64,000 bases of DNA from Aquimarina algiphila (GCF_007489275.1 NZ_VLNR01000038.1:1-64000), one strand, 5' to 3'. Positions 40,071 to 50,194 are shown, numbered from the stretch's first letter. A program made the numbers and translations. The notes: generated by a model from the sequence alone, not told the origin.

Positions 40071-40234
40071 ACCCTAACGGTATAAAATACTATATTACTC
40101 TGATTATGAAGTAATTGATCTATCAGAAGAATATTATTGTACATCATAAACTTTTATAAGAATCGATATTTCTTTTAACGAGGTGAAAGCACAAGAATAT
40201 TGTATATGAACTAGAGTATGTTTACATAGAATAG

Positions 40235-40265
40235 AAAAAAAGAGGCTGGGTGCAACCCAACCTCT
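40235..40265 (-). terminator. Rho-independent terminator after the S8 protease gene
   Basis: AGAGG-C-TGGGT (40241-40251) pairs with ACCCA-A-CCTCT (40255-40265) with one mismatch; in minus direction it is followed by a T-run (A-run at 40235-40240). Confidence 0.8.
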
Positions 40266-40295
40266 AACAAATTCAAAATATTTAATTATCTATTT

Positions 40296-41513
40296 TTAAT
40301 TAAGGGTAGCAATAGGAGCAGTTGATCCTCCTTTGCTTACAGATCCATTTGTTCCTGTACTGTTACCTCTTAGTAATAGTATACCTGCTACATGTGGTGA
40401 TGCCATAGATGTACCAGAGATTCTATTAAATTGACCGTTTAACCAAGTAGACCATACTGCGGTACCTGGAGCCCAACGATCTACACTTCTTCCAAAGTTT
40501 GAAGTACCTGCGGCTGCACCTGAACGAGTCATGTTACCAACACACCAAGAGTTACCCGTACGTAATCTTTGTGGTGAGTAAAATTGGGTGTCATCATTGC
40601 TATTTCCTGCTGCCATAGCTCCAATCGCTCTTGCTTCAAGATTTCTAAAGGCATTATCAATGGCCTGAGAAGTAGCTCTATTACGGAATCCTACACTATA
40701 GTTCCAGGTATCTCCATTTCTTGCATTATTTGCTACATAGTCTACCCCAGCAAGAATACCAGCGGTACCACCACTTCCTGCAGCATTTAGTACTCTAACA
40801 GAAATTACAGTAGCCCCAAAAGCCACACCTACAACTCCAGAGCCATTATTTTTTGCAGCAACTGTTCCTGCTACGTGAGTTCCATGTCCATTTTGATCTT
40901 GCCATGACCCACCTACAAAACTTCTGCTTCTGCCAGTATCAATAGTTAGATCACTATGTGGTGCTATACCACTATCGATAATCCAGCAGGTTCTACCACT
41001 ACCGTTAGCTCTTCCTACTCTTTCTATACCCCAGGGTAAAAAATCTCCATTTGGAAGTTGAGAATCCTTAGTAGCATTTTTACCTTGTACTGTCGCAGGG
41101 AGCGTGCTTACAGGTTTTCCCATATCTACATCCAACTTATGAATATAATTAGGTTCTATATAAGCTACTTCAGGATCATTTTTAAGCATGTCTGCTTGTT
41201 TTTGAGATAGATTTTTAACAGCAAACCCTTGAATAGCATTAGTATAAGTTTGCTTTATATTATCCTCTGCTATCGCATATTTTGATAGCGTTTGCATGGA
41301 TTTAGCTTTCATACCAGCACTTTTACCTAATAGAGACTCATCCTCTTTGTAAATTATAATATACTCTCCAGGTATTGCTTGATCTGCTCCTATATTGTCA
41401 GTAGTTTCTATTCCTGTTTCTATCTCAGTAATCTCATTTTCATCTTTTTCACAACTATAAAAGAGAAAAGAAAAGACCGTTATAGCACTTAAAATTTTTA
41501 GTTGAGTTTTCAT
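40296..41513 (-). CDS. Secreted S8 subtilisin-like serine protease
   Basis: The 405-residue preproprotein has a lipoprotein-like signal (VFSFLFYSCEKDE), an I9 inhibitor propeptide (about 50-125, GEYIIIYKEDES, AVKNLSQKQADML) and a complete S8 catalytic domain: Asp in CWIIDSGIAPHSD, His in NGHGTHVAGTVAAKN, Ser in GTSMASPHVAGILL, with the Asn hole in AAGNSNDD. The maturation by autocleavage is expected. A T9SS domain is not visible; the lipid anchor may hold the protein at the surface. Confidence 0.93.
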   Translation of the reverse strand: MKTQLKILSAITVFSFLFYSCEKDENEITEIETGIETTDNIGADQAIPGEYIIIYKEDESLLGKSAGMKAKSMQTLSKYAIAEDNIKQTYTNAIQGFAVKNLSQKQADMLKNDPEVAYIEPNYIHKLDVDMGKPVSTLPATVQGKNATKDSQLPNGDFLPWGIERVGRANGSGRTCWIIDSGIAPHSDLTIDTGRSRSFVGGSWQDQNGHGTHVAGTVAAKNNGSGVVGVAFGATVISVRVLNAAGSGGTAGILAGVDYVANNARNGDTWNYSVGFRNRATSQAIDNAFRNLEARAIGAMAAGNSNDDTQFYSPQRLRTGNSWCVGNMTRSGAAAGTSNFGRSVDRWAPGTAVWSTWLNGQFNRISGTSMASPHVAGILLLRGNSTGTNGSVSKGGSTAPIATLN

Positions 41514-41589
41514 TATTTTTCAAATTTTGTGTTAAAGTTTAATTTTAGTTTTAAATTAAAATGTTGAGCTCTCATTAAAATTTGTCGTT

Positions 41590-41597
41590 CAAAAGTA
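41590..41597 (-). promoter_or_regulatory. Promoter -7 element of the S8 protease gene
   Basis: TACTTTTG on the minus strand fits TAnnTTTG, 76 bases upstream of the protease ATG. The -33 element is not convincing. Confidence 0.5.
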
Positions 41598-41696
41598 GAG
41601 ATTAATTCTTACAAAAAAATACGGTAAAAACGTAACAAACAGCTGGTTTCTAGGGAGTTATTTGCTTATAGATAAGTCAAAGTATATCTTAATTTT

Positions 41697-41723
41697 CAAT
41701 AATGCAACATTGTTGCGTTATTG
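41697..41723. repeat. Near-perfect 27-bp palindrome
   Basis: CAATAA-T-GCAAC-ATT-GTTGC-G-TTATTG: eleven base pairs and one mismatch around ATT. It lies about 100 bases upstream of the S8 protease promoter element and may be an operator or a transcript hairpin. Confidence 0.5.
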
Positions 41724-41947
41724 AGGATCAAGGAGTTGAACAGAAAAGAAAGACATCTAAAAGGAATAAAATTTAAGAAGGAAATTGACACAAAAAACCA
41801 AAAGTAATACAATCGAAGTTAACTGTATTTAACAGTTAATTAACTTTAGTTTAATATAATAACTAGCATTATTCAGAATAAATCCTTAATAATTCTATAA
41901 ATAAATCAATGTGTAATTAAAATTTAGCAATAGATGCTTTTTAATAA

Positions 41948-41983
41948 AAAGGGGTATTGCTCAATATCGAACAATACCCCTTT
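41948..41983 (-). terminator. Rho-independent terminator after the beta-propeller gene
   Basis: AAAGGGGTATTG (41948-41959) pairs exactly with CAATACCCCTTT (41972-41983); T-runs flank it in minus direction. It lies 119 bases beyond the stop of the gene at 42102. Confidence 0.85.
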
Positions 41984-42101
41984 CTTTGGTTTGAGAAGAT
42001 GATGTTTTTCTAAAAATTCAATATTTTAAAGGGTTTTATCCATAAACCCTTGTCTTTGTTTCCGAACAACTTTAAAAATAAAATATTCTCACCAGTTAGA
42101 T

Positions 42102-45100
42102 TCATTGTTGTTTGAAAACCTTAATACTTTTTTGTACTCCATTTTGTTCTATATGTAAAACATAAAAACCATTAAGTAACTTATGGGTGTCGATAGTAAT
42201 AATGTCTTTATCTATTACATTTTTAGTTCGTTGGGTACGTCCATTTGTGCCAATAAGCTGTATAGAACGAACTGCTTTTTTAGACGTAATCCCTTTAATA
42301 GTTAGTTTATCGTTAAAAGGAATAGGAAATACTTTTATTCCATCAAAATCACTAAGATCTACAGCTGGAGGAGGAGTATTTAAAATCTCTTTACTAGCAA
42401 ATCTGCCAGCATTTTGTGACGGAGTGTATCTTACTGTAAATTCTGCAACCGATGCCCATCTTTTGTCATCAACTTCAGAGAGTGCTCTAAAATAAATATA
42501 GCGACATCTGAAAGTGTCAAATTCTACAGTTTGTTTAAGTGTAGATTTTTGAAATGTTCCTGTTGATAACTGTTGCCAACTATTACCATCCCAACCAAAT
42601 ATAATATAGTCTTTTACCATTCCAGTTGTACCAGTCTGTCTTCCTTGATAAGAAAATCCGACTAAATCTCTTTGTTGACCGAGATCGATAGCTATAAAAT
42701 GTGGATGTGAAGTATTATCATCATACCAGTTACTATGCCAATATGTACTAGGATCTCCATCGGCAGCTTTTTCTTTTGAATGATCTGCATTGCTAATTTC
42801 CTCGCTATTGGTGTCATAAACAGTGCAACCTTCGCAATTATCGATGACATCCGGGGGAGTTACGATATCCTCTATAATTGCTTGAATAGTATTAGAATAA
42901 CTTGAATAACTATCACTGTCATATGCTCTAACTCTATAAGTGTACGTGCCGTTTGATAAACCTTTGTCTGTATACGTTTGAATACCTGTCCCAACAAAGT
43001 CTATTCTTTCATAAGCATTTCCATCACTTCTTTCAATTGTAAAACCATTTTCATTGGTCGAATTATCTTTCCACGTCAATGTGACATCTTTTTCACTGAC
43101 CTGTATACTCAGGTCAGTAGGTGGATTTATTTCTTCACTATTTTCATCATAAAGGTCAGATTCCCAAATTCCTCTACCATACGTTGCAACACGAATTTTT
43201 CGTGTAGGGTAGTGGATTTCTAAATCTGTAGTTTGTACTCCGGGCAAATTGGTTGAAAACGGAACCCAGGAACTAAGATTATCATTAGTATAATACACTC
43301 CAGATTGCATACCTACATATAACCCATTGGCTGCGGTGTCATCAAAAACCAGACATTGAGCAGAAATGTTGGGGAGATTTCCTTTAATATTGGTCCATGT
43401 ACTTCCTGCATCTATTGATAGGTAAACTCTTGACCCAGTAGCAGCAAGAGCTACTCGTTCAGGATTATTAGGGTCAACAGTAATAAAATTAACATCACCT
43501 CTAAAATTGCTTATTTCGGTCCAGGTTGGGTTGTTGCGTTGTCCATTTTTGGTTCTCCATACCCGACCTTTTTGAGCTATGTATATATAGTTGTTATCCG
43601 AAGCGGCTATTGCCATTTCATCAAGATTACCACCAACATTTATACTGCTTGTTAAATTCCTCCAGCTACCTCTACTACCACCATTGTTGCTTCGGTACAA
43701 ATCTCTATATCCAACGTAAATATTGTTGTTATTAATAGGATCCATCATAAAAGGTGTTACCCATTCTCCACTGAAATTCCCAGGTTTACTAATGTTTCCT
43801 ATACTATTTCCACCATCTGTACTTTTATATAAAGAACCAAACTGAGTGGTTCCATACACGATATTTCTATTTTTATGATCTATAAAACATTCCATACCAT
43901 CGGCACCTAGCCATTCTTTAAATTGTCGGTTTGCTCCTCTCATAATATTGGTTCCATTATCTTGAGCTCCTCCTACTATCATATTGGCATCTGTAGCAGC
44001 GCCGCCAATACGATAATACTGTCTTACTGCTAATCCTCCTTGTGTTAAATCGGTTGTATTAGCTCCACGATCTCTACTTCTAAAAATACCTCCATCTGTA
44101 CCTATGTATATATTGCCGTTTATATATTGTAAAACTTCTATATCTGCATGTACATAGGATCGGTCATTGGGTTCATTCCAAGCGGCTAGTGTTGTAAAAC
44201 TTAACCCGCCATCTAATGATCTTGAATAGTTCATTCCTCCTAAATGTACTTCATTAGCATTAGTATCTGATACAGCAATGGCCATATCACGAGATGCCTG
44301 TGTAAAATATACCTGGTTTGTAGATACACTGTTATAATTTGCACGAGTACTAAAACTTGATCCACCGTCTATTGATCTATATAAATATCCAAAACTACTT
44401 TGTCTTTTTTGAACTAAGTACACAATATCTGGATTTGCAGGAGTTACAGCCATTTTCATTCGCTCAGTTCTGGAGATCCCACTAGTGATACGACTAAAAG
44501 AACGACCTCCGTTAGTCGATCGATAAAAACTATTTCCGCAAACATAAACCACATTAGTATTCCCTGGCTTGAATTCAATATCCTCGGCTCTGGAATTTAA
44601 TACTGAACTAAAAGAATTCCCTGAATTAACCGATCTGTATAATGCTTCTGTAGTACCCACAAATATGAGAGTGCTGTTTGGATGAATGAGAATTCTTCTT
44701 GGAGTACCACTTACTCTGTAAACTTCTGACCATGAATCTCCTCCATTTGTTGATTTCATAATCTGACCAGCAGAGTTTCCTAAATATACAATACTACTAT
44801 TATTTGGATCGATGGCTATAGCCCAAATGGACATATTGGTCATTCGGTCACCAAGAGGTTTCCAACTTTGACCCGCATTTATAGATTTCCAGATGCCACC
44901 TCCTGGAGATCCAGCGTATATTATTTTTTGATTTGTAGGTTCTACAGCTATGGCCGTAATCCTTCCTAGTCCTGGAGACCAACTTCTTGTGCGGGTCCAG
45001 TTAAAAGGACCTAATTCTGCCCAGTTACTGCTTCTTTGTACATTTCTTGCCGCTTGACTATTGTTTTGATTCCATGATTTCAAAAATCTATCATATTCAT

Positions 45101-45386
45101 TCACAACTTGACGATCACTTATTACACGACCGTTAGCATCAGCATTTCGTTTGGCCCAGTATAAGTTTCTCATATACAATTTATAGCCACTTCCTTTACC
45201 TTTTTTATTTTTTTTGTAGTATTTGGTTCCTAAGCGTTCTAGTTTTTTTATGCTGAGGTTATTTTCGTTTTGCATCATTTGAAATAATTCTTGAGCAGAA
45301 CCTGTATAATTCATTGGGTTGATTAACAAGAAAAGAACCAGAAGTAATCTCCATTGAAGTAGAGATAATTTTTTGAGTTGTGTCAT
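42102..45386 (-). CDS. T9SS-exported beta-propeller (sortilin/BNR) protein with FN3 and F5/8-C domains
   Basis: The 1094-residue protein has a signal peptide, many BNR/Asp-box-like repeats of the VPS10/sortilin type (SxDGGxSF, STNGGDSW) over about residues 120-760, a fibronectin type III domain (about 770-850), a discoidin (F5/8 type C) domain (about 870-1010; YWHSNWYDDNTSHPHFIAIDLG) and a type A T9SS sorting domain (about 1020-1094, ending NGVQKSIKVFKQQ). It is secreted and attached to the cell surface via the type IX system. Substrate binding is probable, an enzymatic activity is not shown. Confidence 0.9.
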   Translation of the reverse strand: MTQLKKLSLLQWRLLLVLFLLINPMNYTGSAQELFQMMQNENNLSIKKLERLGTKYYKKNKKGKGSGYKLYMRNLYWAKRNADANGRVISDRQVVNEYDRFLKSWNQNNSQAARNVQRSSNWAELGPFNWTRTRSWSPGLGRITAIAVEPTNQKIIYAGSPGGGIWKSINAGQSWKPLGDRMTNMSIWAIAIDPNNSSIVYLGNSAGQIMKSTNGGDSWSEVYRVSGTPRRILIHPNSTLIFVGTTEALYRSVNSGNSFSSVLNSRAEDIEFKPGNTNVVYVCGNSFYRSTNGGRSFSRITSGISRTERMKMAVTPANPDIVYLVQKRQSSFGYLYRSIDGGSSFSTRANYNSVSTNQVYFTQASRDMAIAVSDTNANEVHLGGMNYSRSLDGGLSFTTLAAWNEPNDRSYVHADIEVLQYINGNIYIGTDGGIFRSRDRGANTTDLTQGGLAVRQYYRIGGAATDANMIVGGAQDNGTNIMRGANRQFKEWLGADGMECFIDHKNRNIVYGTTQFGSLYKSTDGGNSIGNISKPGNFSGEWVTPFMMDPINNNNIYVGYRDLYRSNNGGSRGSWRNLTSSINVGGNLDEMAIAASDNNYIYIAQKGRVWRTKNGQRNNPTWTEISNFRGDVNFITVDPNNPERVALAATGSRVYLSIDAGSTWTNIKGNLPNISAQCLVFDDTAANGLYVGMQSGVYYTNDNLSSWVPFSTNLPGVQTTDLEIHYPTRKIRVATYGRGIWESDLYDENSEEINPPTDLSIQVSEKDVTLTWKDNSTNENGFTIERSDGNAYERIDFVGTGIQTYTDKGLSNGTYTYRVRAYDSDSYSSYSNTIQAIIEDIVTPPDVIDNCEGCTVYDTNSEEISNADHSKEKAADGDPSTYWHSNWYDDNTSHPHFIAIDLGQQRDLVGFSYQGRQTGTTGMVKDYIIFGWDGNSWQQLSTGTFQKSTLKQTVEFDTFRCRYIYFRALSEVDDKRWASVAEFTVRYTPSQNAGRFASKEILNTPPPAVDLSDFDGIKVFPIPFNDKLTIKGITSKKAVRSIQLIGTNGRTQRTKNVIDKDIITIDTHKLLNGFYVLHIEQNGVQKSIKVFKQQ

Positions 45387-45413
45387 TGGTTTTGTTTTTA
45401 GAATTGATTAAAA

Positions 45414-45438
45414 GGGTATGTGTTTTTATTACATACCC
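45414..45438 (-). terminator. Rho-independent terminator after the reprolysin-like gene
   Basis: GGGTATGT (45414-45421) pairs with ACATACCC (45431-45438); in minus direction followed by TTTTAAT. It separates the two secreted protein genes. Confidence 0.7.
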
Positions 45439-45462
45439 TCACTAAAAATTGATTATAAGAGT

Positions 45463-47466
45463 TTATTTGATATGAATCTTTTTGGTGAGTGTTGCATCAC
45501 CGCTAATTATCTGTACAAAGTAAATACCGCTATTGAATGACTGAATATTAAGAGTTTCTTTTATATTTCCGATTGGAGAAGTTTGATTGATAGTTTTAGA
45601 TACAATATTCCTACCCTGTATATTCTTAACAGTAATGATCGTATTTTTACTATGTACATTCTCAATTTCAAAAGTGATAAAATCTTTAGCCGGATTAGGA
45701 TAAACTAAGATATTAGAATCTTTTACTGCCTGCGAAGTTGAAACTATGGGTACGGATGCAGGGGTGCCTGCACAAGTTGCTATTTCAATCCAATTAGCTC
45801 CGTTCCATTCAAAAACTTTCCCTTCAAATACAACCTGATCACCCACGCGATAATTTACACCTTCTGTCCAGGGATCTACACTAGAACATGGATCAAGGGT
45901 GTTGCTATCACAATCTACGTATTCCCAATCGTTATTTTCTGTCCTTATCCATACATTACCATTATATATTACAACATCTCCAGGTGAATAGATTGTGTTT
46001 TCGGTCCATTGCACGGCTACAGAACATGGATCCGAGCTACATTTCCCTAAATCGTTCCAACCGTTATTTGCTGTTCTCTCAAATAGCCTACCTTGGTAGG
46101 TTACTTTATTTCCAGCTACATAGGTTACATTACCAGACCATTCATTAATACCTACGCAGCTTACTTCATCACCTCCTCCTCCTGAACCTTCACAAGTATC
46201 TACACAACTCGCTCTGCTGATTGCTCTTCGAATTACATTTCTGGGCTGAGATCCAAAACCTTTTCTTAGGTTTGTTCCCACACTCGTTAAGTGGCAATAA
46301 CTCATGATTGTTCCTCCATCCGAAGGAATTCCTGGGCGCCCGCAACCTCCTTGGGTATTGTAACAACCATCAATTGCGGTATTATTACCATTCCATACAC
46401 AAGAATGCGTATGATTTGACCCAAAATTATGTCCTAACTCATGCGCGATTGTAGAGATATTCCAGGAATATCTTGGAACATCTTGATAACTGCGGTTTAT
46501 GCCCGATAAACCATATTTATATGAACCACAAAGAGCATCTACCCAAGCTACTCCCCCAGAGTAATTATAAGTCACAAAATGGGCAAGGTCACCGTTAAAA
46601 CCATATCGATTTCTGTAATTTCTAAAGCCATCTAAATCATTAAATGGAGTGGACGATGTCCAAACCTTAATGCCAGAAAGCTTTATTTTTATGTCATCAT
46701 TAGCATACAATATAGCTACTTGATTAAACATAGCCTGTACAAAGTTACTGGCTGCCTGACTTCCTCCTTTATCTCTTACCACATCATTGCCAATGTCAAA
46801 AAATATTTCGGGACATTTAACTTGATTTGCTGCTGGAGTTTGTTTTGAAAAATCGTTTTTTTGGATTTCTTCAGTATGTGTATCTACAGTTTGACAAACA
46901 AAATCGTTAAGATGACTGATATCTTTATCTTCATATAGGATATGGTGATTACTATTGTCTAGTTTACCAAGTACCAGATTACCACTTTTTCCATCAAGAC
47001 TAATTATTCCTGATACTTGATCATCTTGGATGGTAATGGCAGCAATTGAATTAGGACTGTTTTTTACGATTCCACTATAATGTGCGATATTCATATTGGG
47101 TTGAATAACTTTTCCAGAAGGCATTTCTACAATTGAAAAGTCATCTGTAGCAATTTCCACTTTTACTAATTCTAAAAGCATTGATGATTTTTTTCCAGGT
47201 AAAGAAAGATTCATTGCCTCTGGAGGGGATGATTCAAAACTTTTCATAGCAGAAGAGCTCAGTGATAAAATTGAAAAATCTTTAAATTCTTTTGGAATAG
47301 AGGCATTAGATTTTTCATTCTTTAGAAGAAACAAAGAGACTTCTTTAAAAAAATTTCCTGAGTGTTTTGCCGCTGCAATTTGTTGTTTTGGTTGAATGCT
47401 CTGGGATTGAGCAAAAAAAGATGTTGTCATCAATAAAATGACGAGAAATGTAAAAATACGTTTCAT
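45463..47466 (-). CDS. T9SS-exported reprolysin-like metalloprotease with carbohydrate-binding modules
   Basis: The 667-residue preproprotein has a signal peptide (MKRIFTFLVILLMTTSFFAQ), a propeptide, an M12B-like catalytic domain with zinc motif HELGHNFGSNH (about 341-351) and Met-turn SYCH (about 388), then three CBM5/12-like chitin-binding modules (WSGNVTYVAGNKVTYQGRLF, WTENTIYSPGDVVIYNGNVW, WTEGVNYRVGDQVVFEGKVF) and a T9SS sorting domain at the C-terminus. Thus a secreted protease with chitin or polysaccharide binding, suited to degradation of marine biomass. Confidence 0.93.
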   Translation of the reverse strand: MKRIFTFLVILLMTTSFFAQSQSIQPKQQIAAAKHSGNFFKEVSLFLLKNEKSNASIPKEFKDFSILSLSSSAMKSFESSPPEAMNLSLPGKKSSMLLELVKVEIATDDFSIVEMPSGKVIQPNMNIAHYSGIVKNSPNSIAAITIQDDQVSGIISLDGKSGNLVLGKLDNSNHHILYEDKDISHLNDFVCQTVDTHTEEIQKNDFSKQTPAANQVKCPEIFFDIGNDVVRDKGGSQAASNFVQAMFNQVAILYANDDIKIKLSGIKVWTSSTPFNDLDGFRNYRNRYGFNGDLAHFVTYNYSGGVAWVDALCGSYKYGLSGINRSYQDVPRYSWNISTIAHELGHNFGSNHTHSCVWNGNNTAIDGCYNTQGGCGRPGIPSDGGTIMSYCHLTSVGTNLRKGFGSQPRNVIRRAISRASCVDTCEGSGGGGDEVSCVGINEWSGNVTYVAGNKVTYQGRLFERTANNGWNDLGKCSSDPCSVAVQWTENTIYSPGDVVIYNGNVWIRTENNDWEYVDCDSNTLDPCSSVDPWTEGVNYRVGDQVVFEGKVFEWNGANWIEIATCAGTPASVPIVSTSQAVKDSNILVYPNPAKDFITFEIENVHSKNTIITVKNIQGRNIVSKTINQTSPIGNIKETLNIQSFNSGIYFVQIISGDATLTKKIHIK

Positions 47467-47979
47467 AAGTTTAGGTTTTAAGATTTAATACTGTATTTAT
47501 GTTAAGTTGTTGAATTTAAAAATCATGTATTTTTTCATTGTATCACAGGGGTAATCTTGTGAATAGAGAACCTGATTTGAAAAAATAATAATACAAACAC
47601 AAAATCATCAATAAAAGACATTATACCATTTTTGGTCAGTGTTTTAGGATGAAAAAGTGTACAACAATTTCTTAAAGTACTTTATGATATTTAATCTGAA
47701 ATTTGGTTACAATTCAGATGATAGTACTTCTATTTGTATTCAAGAATTCAGAAAACTACAGAATCAATCCGTAGAATTGAGAAAGAATCTAGAAGAGGGT
47801 TGGGGTGATTTTTCATTTTAAGAGGTTTTGGGTTAGTTAGAAAGATGGTTATGTAATTTTTACGTTAAATTGGTTAACCAAAATTACACTTTTTTAATTT
47901 AATTAGAATATCATAAAGTTAAATATTTTTTTAAATTGTTTTTGTAATTAATTGTCATATAAATAGAGAAACTAGTCTT
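47467..47979. other. Intergenic region with one short ORF
   Basis: 513 bases between two minus-strand genes. Apart from the 45-codon ORF at 47684 I see no gene, hairpin or repeat that I can support. AT-rich. Confidence 0.4.
47684..47821 (+). CDS. Possible 45-residue ORF
   Basis: ATG 47684 to TAA 47821 encodes a small charged peptide with a helical centre (IQEFRKLQNQSVELRKNLEE) and a WGDFSF end. It is in opposite direction to the neighbours. No leader with GG site. It looks more protein-like than the surrounding sequence, but there is no other evidence. Confidence 0.3.
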   Translation: MIFNLKFGYNSDDSTSICIQEFRKLQNQSVELRKNLEEGWGDFSF

Positions 47980-49053
47980 TTAGAATAATCGTAATTGTCC
48001 ATTTTTATACTCTTCATGCATGTGACAATTTAAATGCACTTTTTGTGTCTCTGGAAAGTATTTTTTTCTTGCTAAAGAGAATAGTTGATGAATCTGATCA
48101 GCGATATTTCCAGACCCTTTCATTCTTCTACCAAATTCACTGTCATTTAAATTGCCTTCGTGACACTCCTTAATTTGATGAAGAATTTTGTCTTTACGAT
48201 CTGGGAGAGTATTTTCTAACCAGGTGGTAAAAAGTTGCCCAATTGCACCATTAAGTCTTACAATAGTATATCCAACACTTTTTGCTCCTCGCTCAGAAAT
48301 CTCCTTTGCGAGTGGTAATATTTCATGACTATTAATGGATGGAATTATTGGTGCCATCATTACATTTGTTGGAATTCCAGATGTGTTTAAGAGTTCCAGA
48401 GTTTCTAATCGTTTCTTAATACTGGCTGTTCTGGGTTCCAAAATTCTTCGGGTTTCTTCTTTTAAGGAAGTGATAGATAGAAATACAGATACAAGATTGT
48501 GTCTTGCTAATTCTGTTAAAATATCCAAGTCTCTTTGGATCAATGCGTTTTTGGTTATGATACCAACAGGATGTCTGTATTTTAAAAAAACTTCAAGTAA
48601 TTTTCGTGTTATCTTAAGCTTCTTCTCGATGGGTTGATAACAATCTGTGTTTCCCGAAAGTGAGATAGGGTATGCTTTCCATGTTGAACTTTTAAGTTTT
48701 TTCTCAAGCAATTCGGGAGCATTTTTCTTTACCAAAATTTTACTTTCAAATTCTAAACCAGCTCCATAACCCCAATATTCATGAGAATTTCTTGCATAAC
48801 AATATACACAACCATGTTCACAACCTTGATAAGGATTTAAAGAGTACATCATACCCACATCTGGACTGGTTACTTTGTTTACAATAGTTTTTGGAAAAGT
48901 TTCAATAAAAGTAGTCTGTGGTTTATCTATTATTTCTCCTTGTGCAAGACAATAATTAAGAAAGTCATCTCTTGTTTCATGATGATTTTTAAGAAATCTA
49001 TTGTTGATTTTTTCCTGGGCACCTCTGCCTTTTATATGTTTTTTAGGTTTCAT
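47980..49053 (-). CDS. Radical SAM protein of the PA0069/Rv2578c family
   Basis: The 357-residue protein has the CxxxCxxC cluster motif in YQGCEHGCVYCYARNSH (about residues 73-89) and family sequences such as GNTDCYQPIEK and ITKNALIQRDLD. These proteins resemble spore photoproduct lyase; the substrate is unknown. Length is normal for the family. Confidence 0.93.
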   Translation of the reverse strand: MKPKKHIKGRGAQEKINNRFLKNHHETRDDFLNYCLAQGEIIDKPQTTFIETFPKTIVNKVTSPDVGMMYSLNPYQGCEHGCVYCYARNSHEYWGYGAGLEFESKILVKKNAPELLEKKLKSSTWKAYPISLSGNTDCYQPIEKKLKITRKLLEVFLKYRHPVGIITKNALIQRDLDILTELARHNLVSVFLSITSLKEETRRILEPRTASIKKRLETLELLNTSGIPTNVMMAPIIPSINSHEILPLAKEISERGAKSVGYTIVRLNGAIGQLFTTWLENTLPDRKDKILHQIKECHEGNLNDSEFGRRMKGSGNIADQIHQLFSLARKKYFPETQKVHLNCHMHEEYKNGQLRLF

Positions 49054-49208
49054 GAGTGTAGTTTTTTTACGGTTTAAAAGTAAAACTTTTGTTGGAATAT
49101 TTCCTAGTAAAAATGGAAATATTCCAACAAAAGAGAGTAATTTTGTATAAGTGGTTTTTAATAAAAGAATAAAGTCAGTTTTAGGTTAAAAAGAAAAAGT
49201 GGTCAGTG

Positions 49209-50189
49209 ATGAAAAACAAGAATTATGAATATGATGTTGCGCTTTCTTTTGCTGGAGAGAATAGGGCATATGTCGAAGAGGTAGCTAATAGCTTAAAAAT
49301 AAGAGGAATTAAGGTCTTTTATGATCTGTTTGAAGAAACAAACCTATGGGGTAAAAATCTTTATGAATATTTATCAGAGATTTATCAAAATAGAGCAAAA
49401 TATACGGTGTTGTTTATTTCAGGGTTTTATAATCAAAAACTATGGACAAATCATGAAAGAGTTTCGATGCAGGCAAGAGCATTTCAGGAAAGTAGAGAGT
49501 ATATTCTTCCGGCAAGATTTGATGATACAGAGATTCCGGGAATTTTAAAAACAGTGGGGTATATAAACCTTACAGATAGAACTCCAGATGAGTTTGCTGG
49601 TTTGATCGAAAAGAAAATAAAGAAAGACCAAACGTTTTTAAAAAGTAGATGGTCCAAAATTTCTACTTTGATTAATCCAAAACCCTACATATTTACGATC
49701 AAAATAGAAAGCGAAAGTGGAGAACTCATTAAAAATGCAAAGATCGTATTAGTAGCTAATAATTTGACATACCTCGAAGGATTTACTGATGAAAAAGGAC
49801 TTGCGCATTTTATTATTCGAACGCGTAAATTGTATACTGCGCTTATCGCACATCCCGAATATCCAGGTGTTATGTTTAAGGATTTAAACCCTAAAGAAGA
49901 TATATTAATCACAATCGAAAAAACAAAAGGATCAGGGTCTACAATTCTTAATAAGTCAGGAGAAATCCCTTTAATTTCGGGAAGAATTAAACCTGTAGTA
50001 AAATCAAATAAAGTATTGTCATTATATGCTGATAATATTGCGATCGAAGGAGGGGTACATCAACCGTATGACTTTGAGTTAAATAAATCTATATGCCTAG
50101 AAGATAATGGTGGAAATATCATACATTTAACCTTCAGATTCTTTCAAGGAAGGATCGCTTTAGTAGATTATTGTAAACACAAATCATAG
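49209..50189 (+). CDS. TIR-domain protein with carboxypeptidase-regulatory-like and beta-rich C-terminal domain
   Basis: Start at ATG 49209 (a GTG at 49206 is in frame). Residues 6-145 form a TIR domain (YDVALSFAGENRAYVEEVA, KVFYDLFEETNLWGKNL, then the Glu83 in LWTNHERVSMQA in the place of the catalytic Glu of NAD-cleaving TIRs). A domain with Ig-like/carboxypeptidase regulatory character follows (about 160-245; IESESGELIKNAKIVLVANN) and a C-terminal beta-rich part with unknown fold. Bacterial TIR proteins with intact Glu often cut NAD+ in phage defence. No partner gene (SIR2, STING, Thoeris) is adjacent. Confidence 0.85.
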   Translation: MKNKNYEYDVALSFAGENRAYVEEVANSLKIRGIKVFYDLFEETNLWGKNLYEYLSEIYQNRAKYTVLFISGFYNQKLWTNHERVSMQARAFQESREYILPARFDDTEIPGILKTVGYINLTDRTPDEFAGLIEKKIKKDQTFLKSRWSKISTLINPKPYIFTIKIESESGELIKNAKIVLVANNLTYLEGFTDEKGLAHFIIRTRKLYTALIAHPEYPGVMFKDLNPKEDILITIEKTKGSGSTILNKSGEIPLISGRIKPVVKSNKVLSLYADNIAIEGGVHQPYDFELNKSICLEDNGGNIIHLTFRFFQGRIALVDYCKHKS

Positions 50190-50194
50190 TAATT

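Larger units (their letters stand above)
41514..41947. other. Intergenic region upstream of the S8 protease gene
   Basis: No gene is visible. The protease gene promoter -7 (TACTTTTG on the minus strand, 41597-41590) and a near-perfect palindrome (41697-41723) lie here. The rest is AT-rich without features. Confidence 0.5.

Noticed and set aside
42187..43735. Plus-strand reading frames inside the beta-propeller gene
   Set aside because: They lie antisense to a clearly coding 1094-codon gene and show no protein features.
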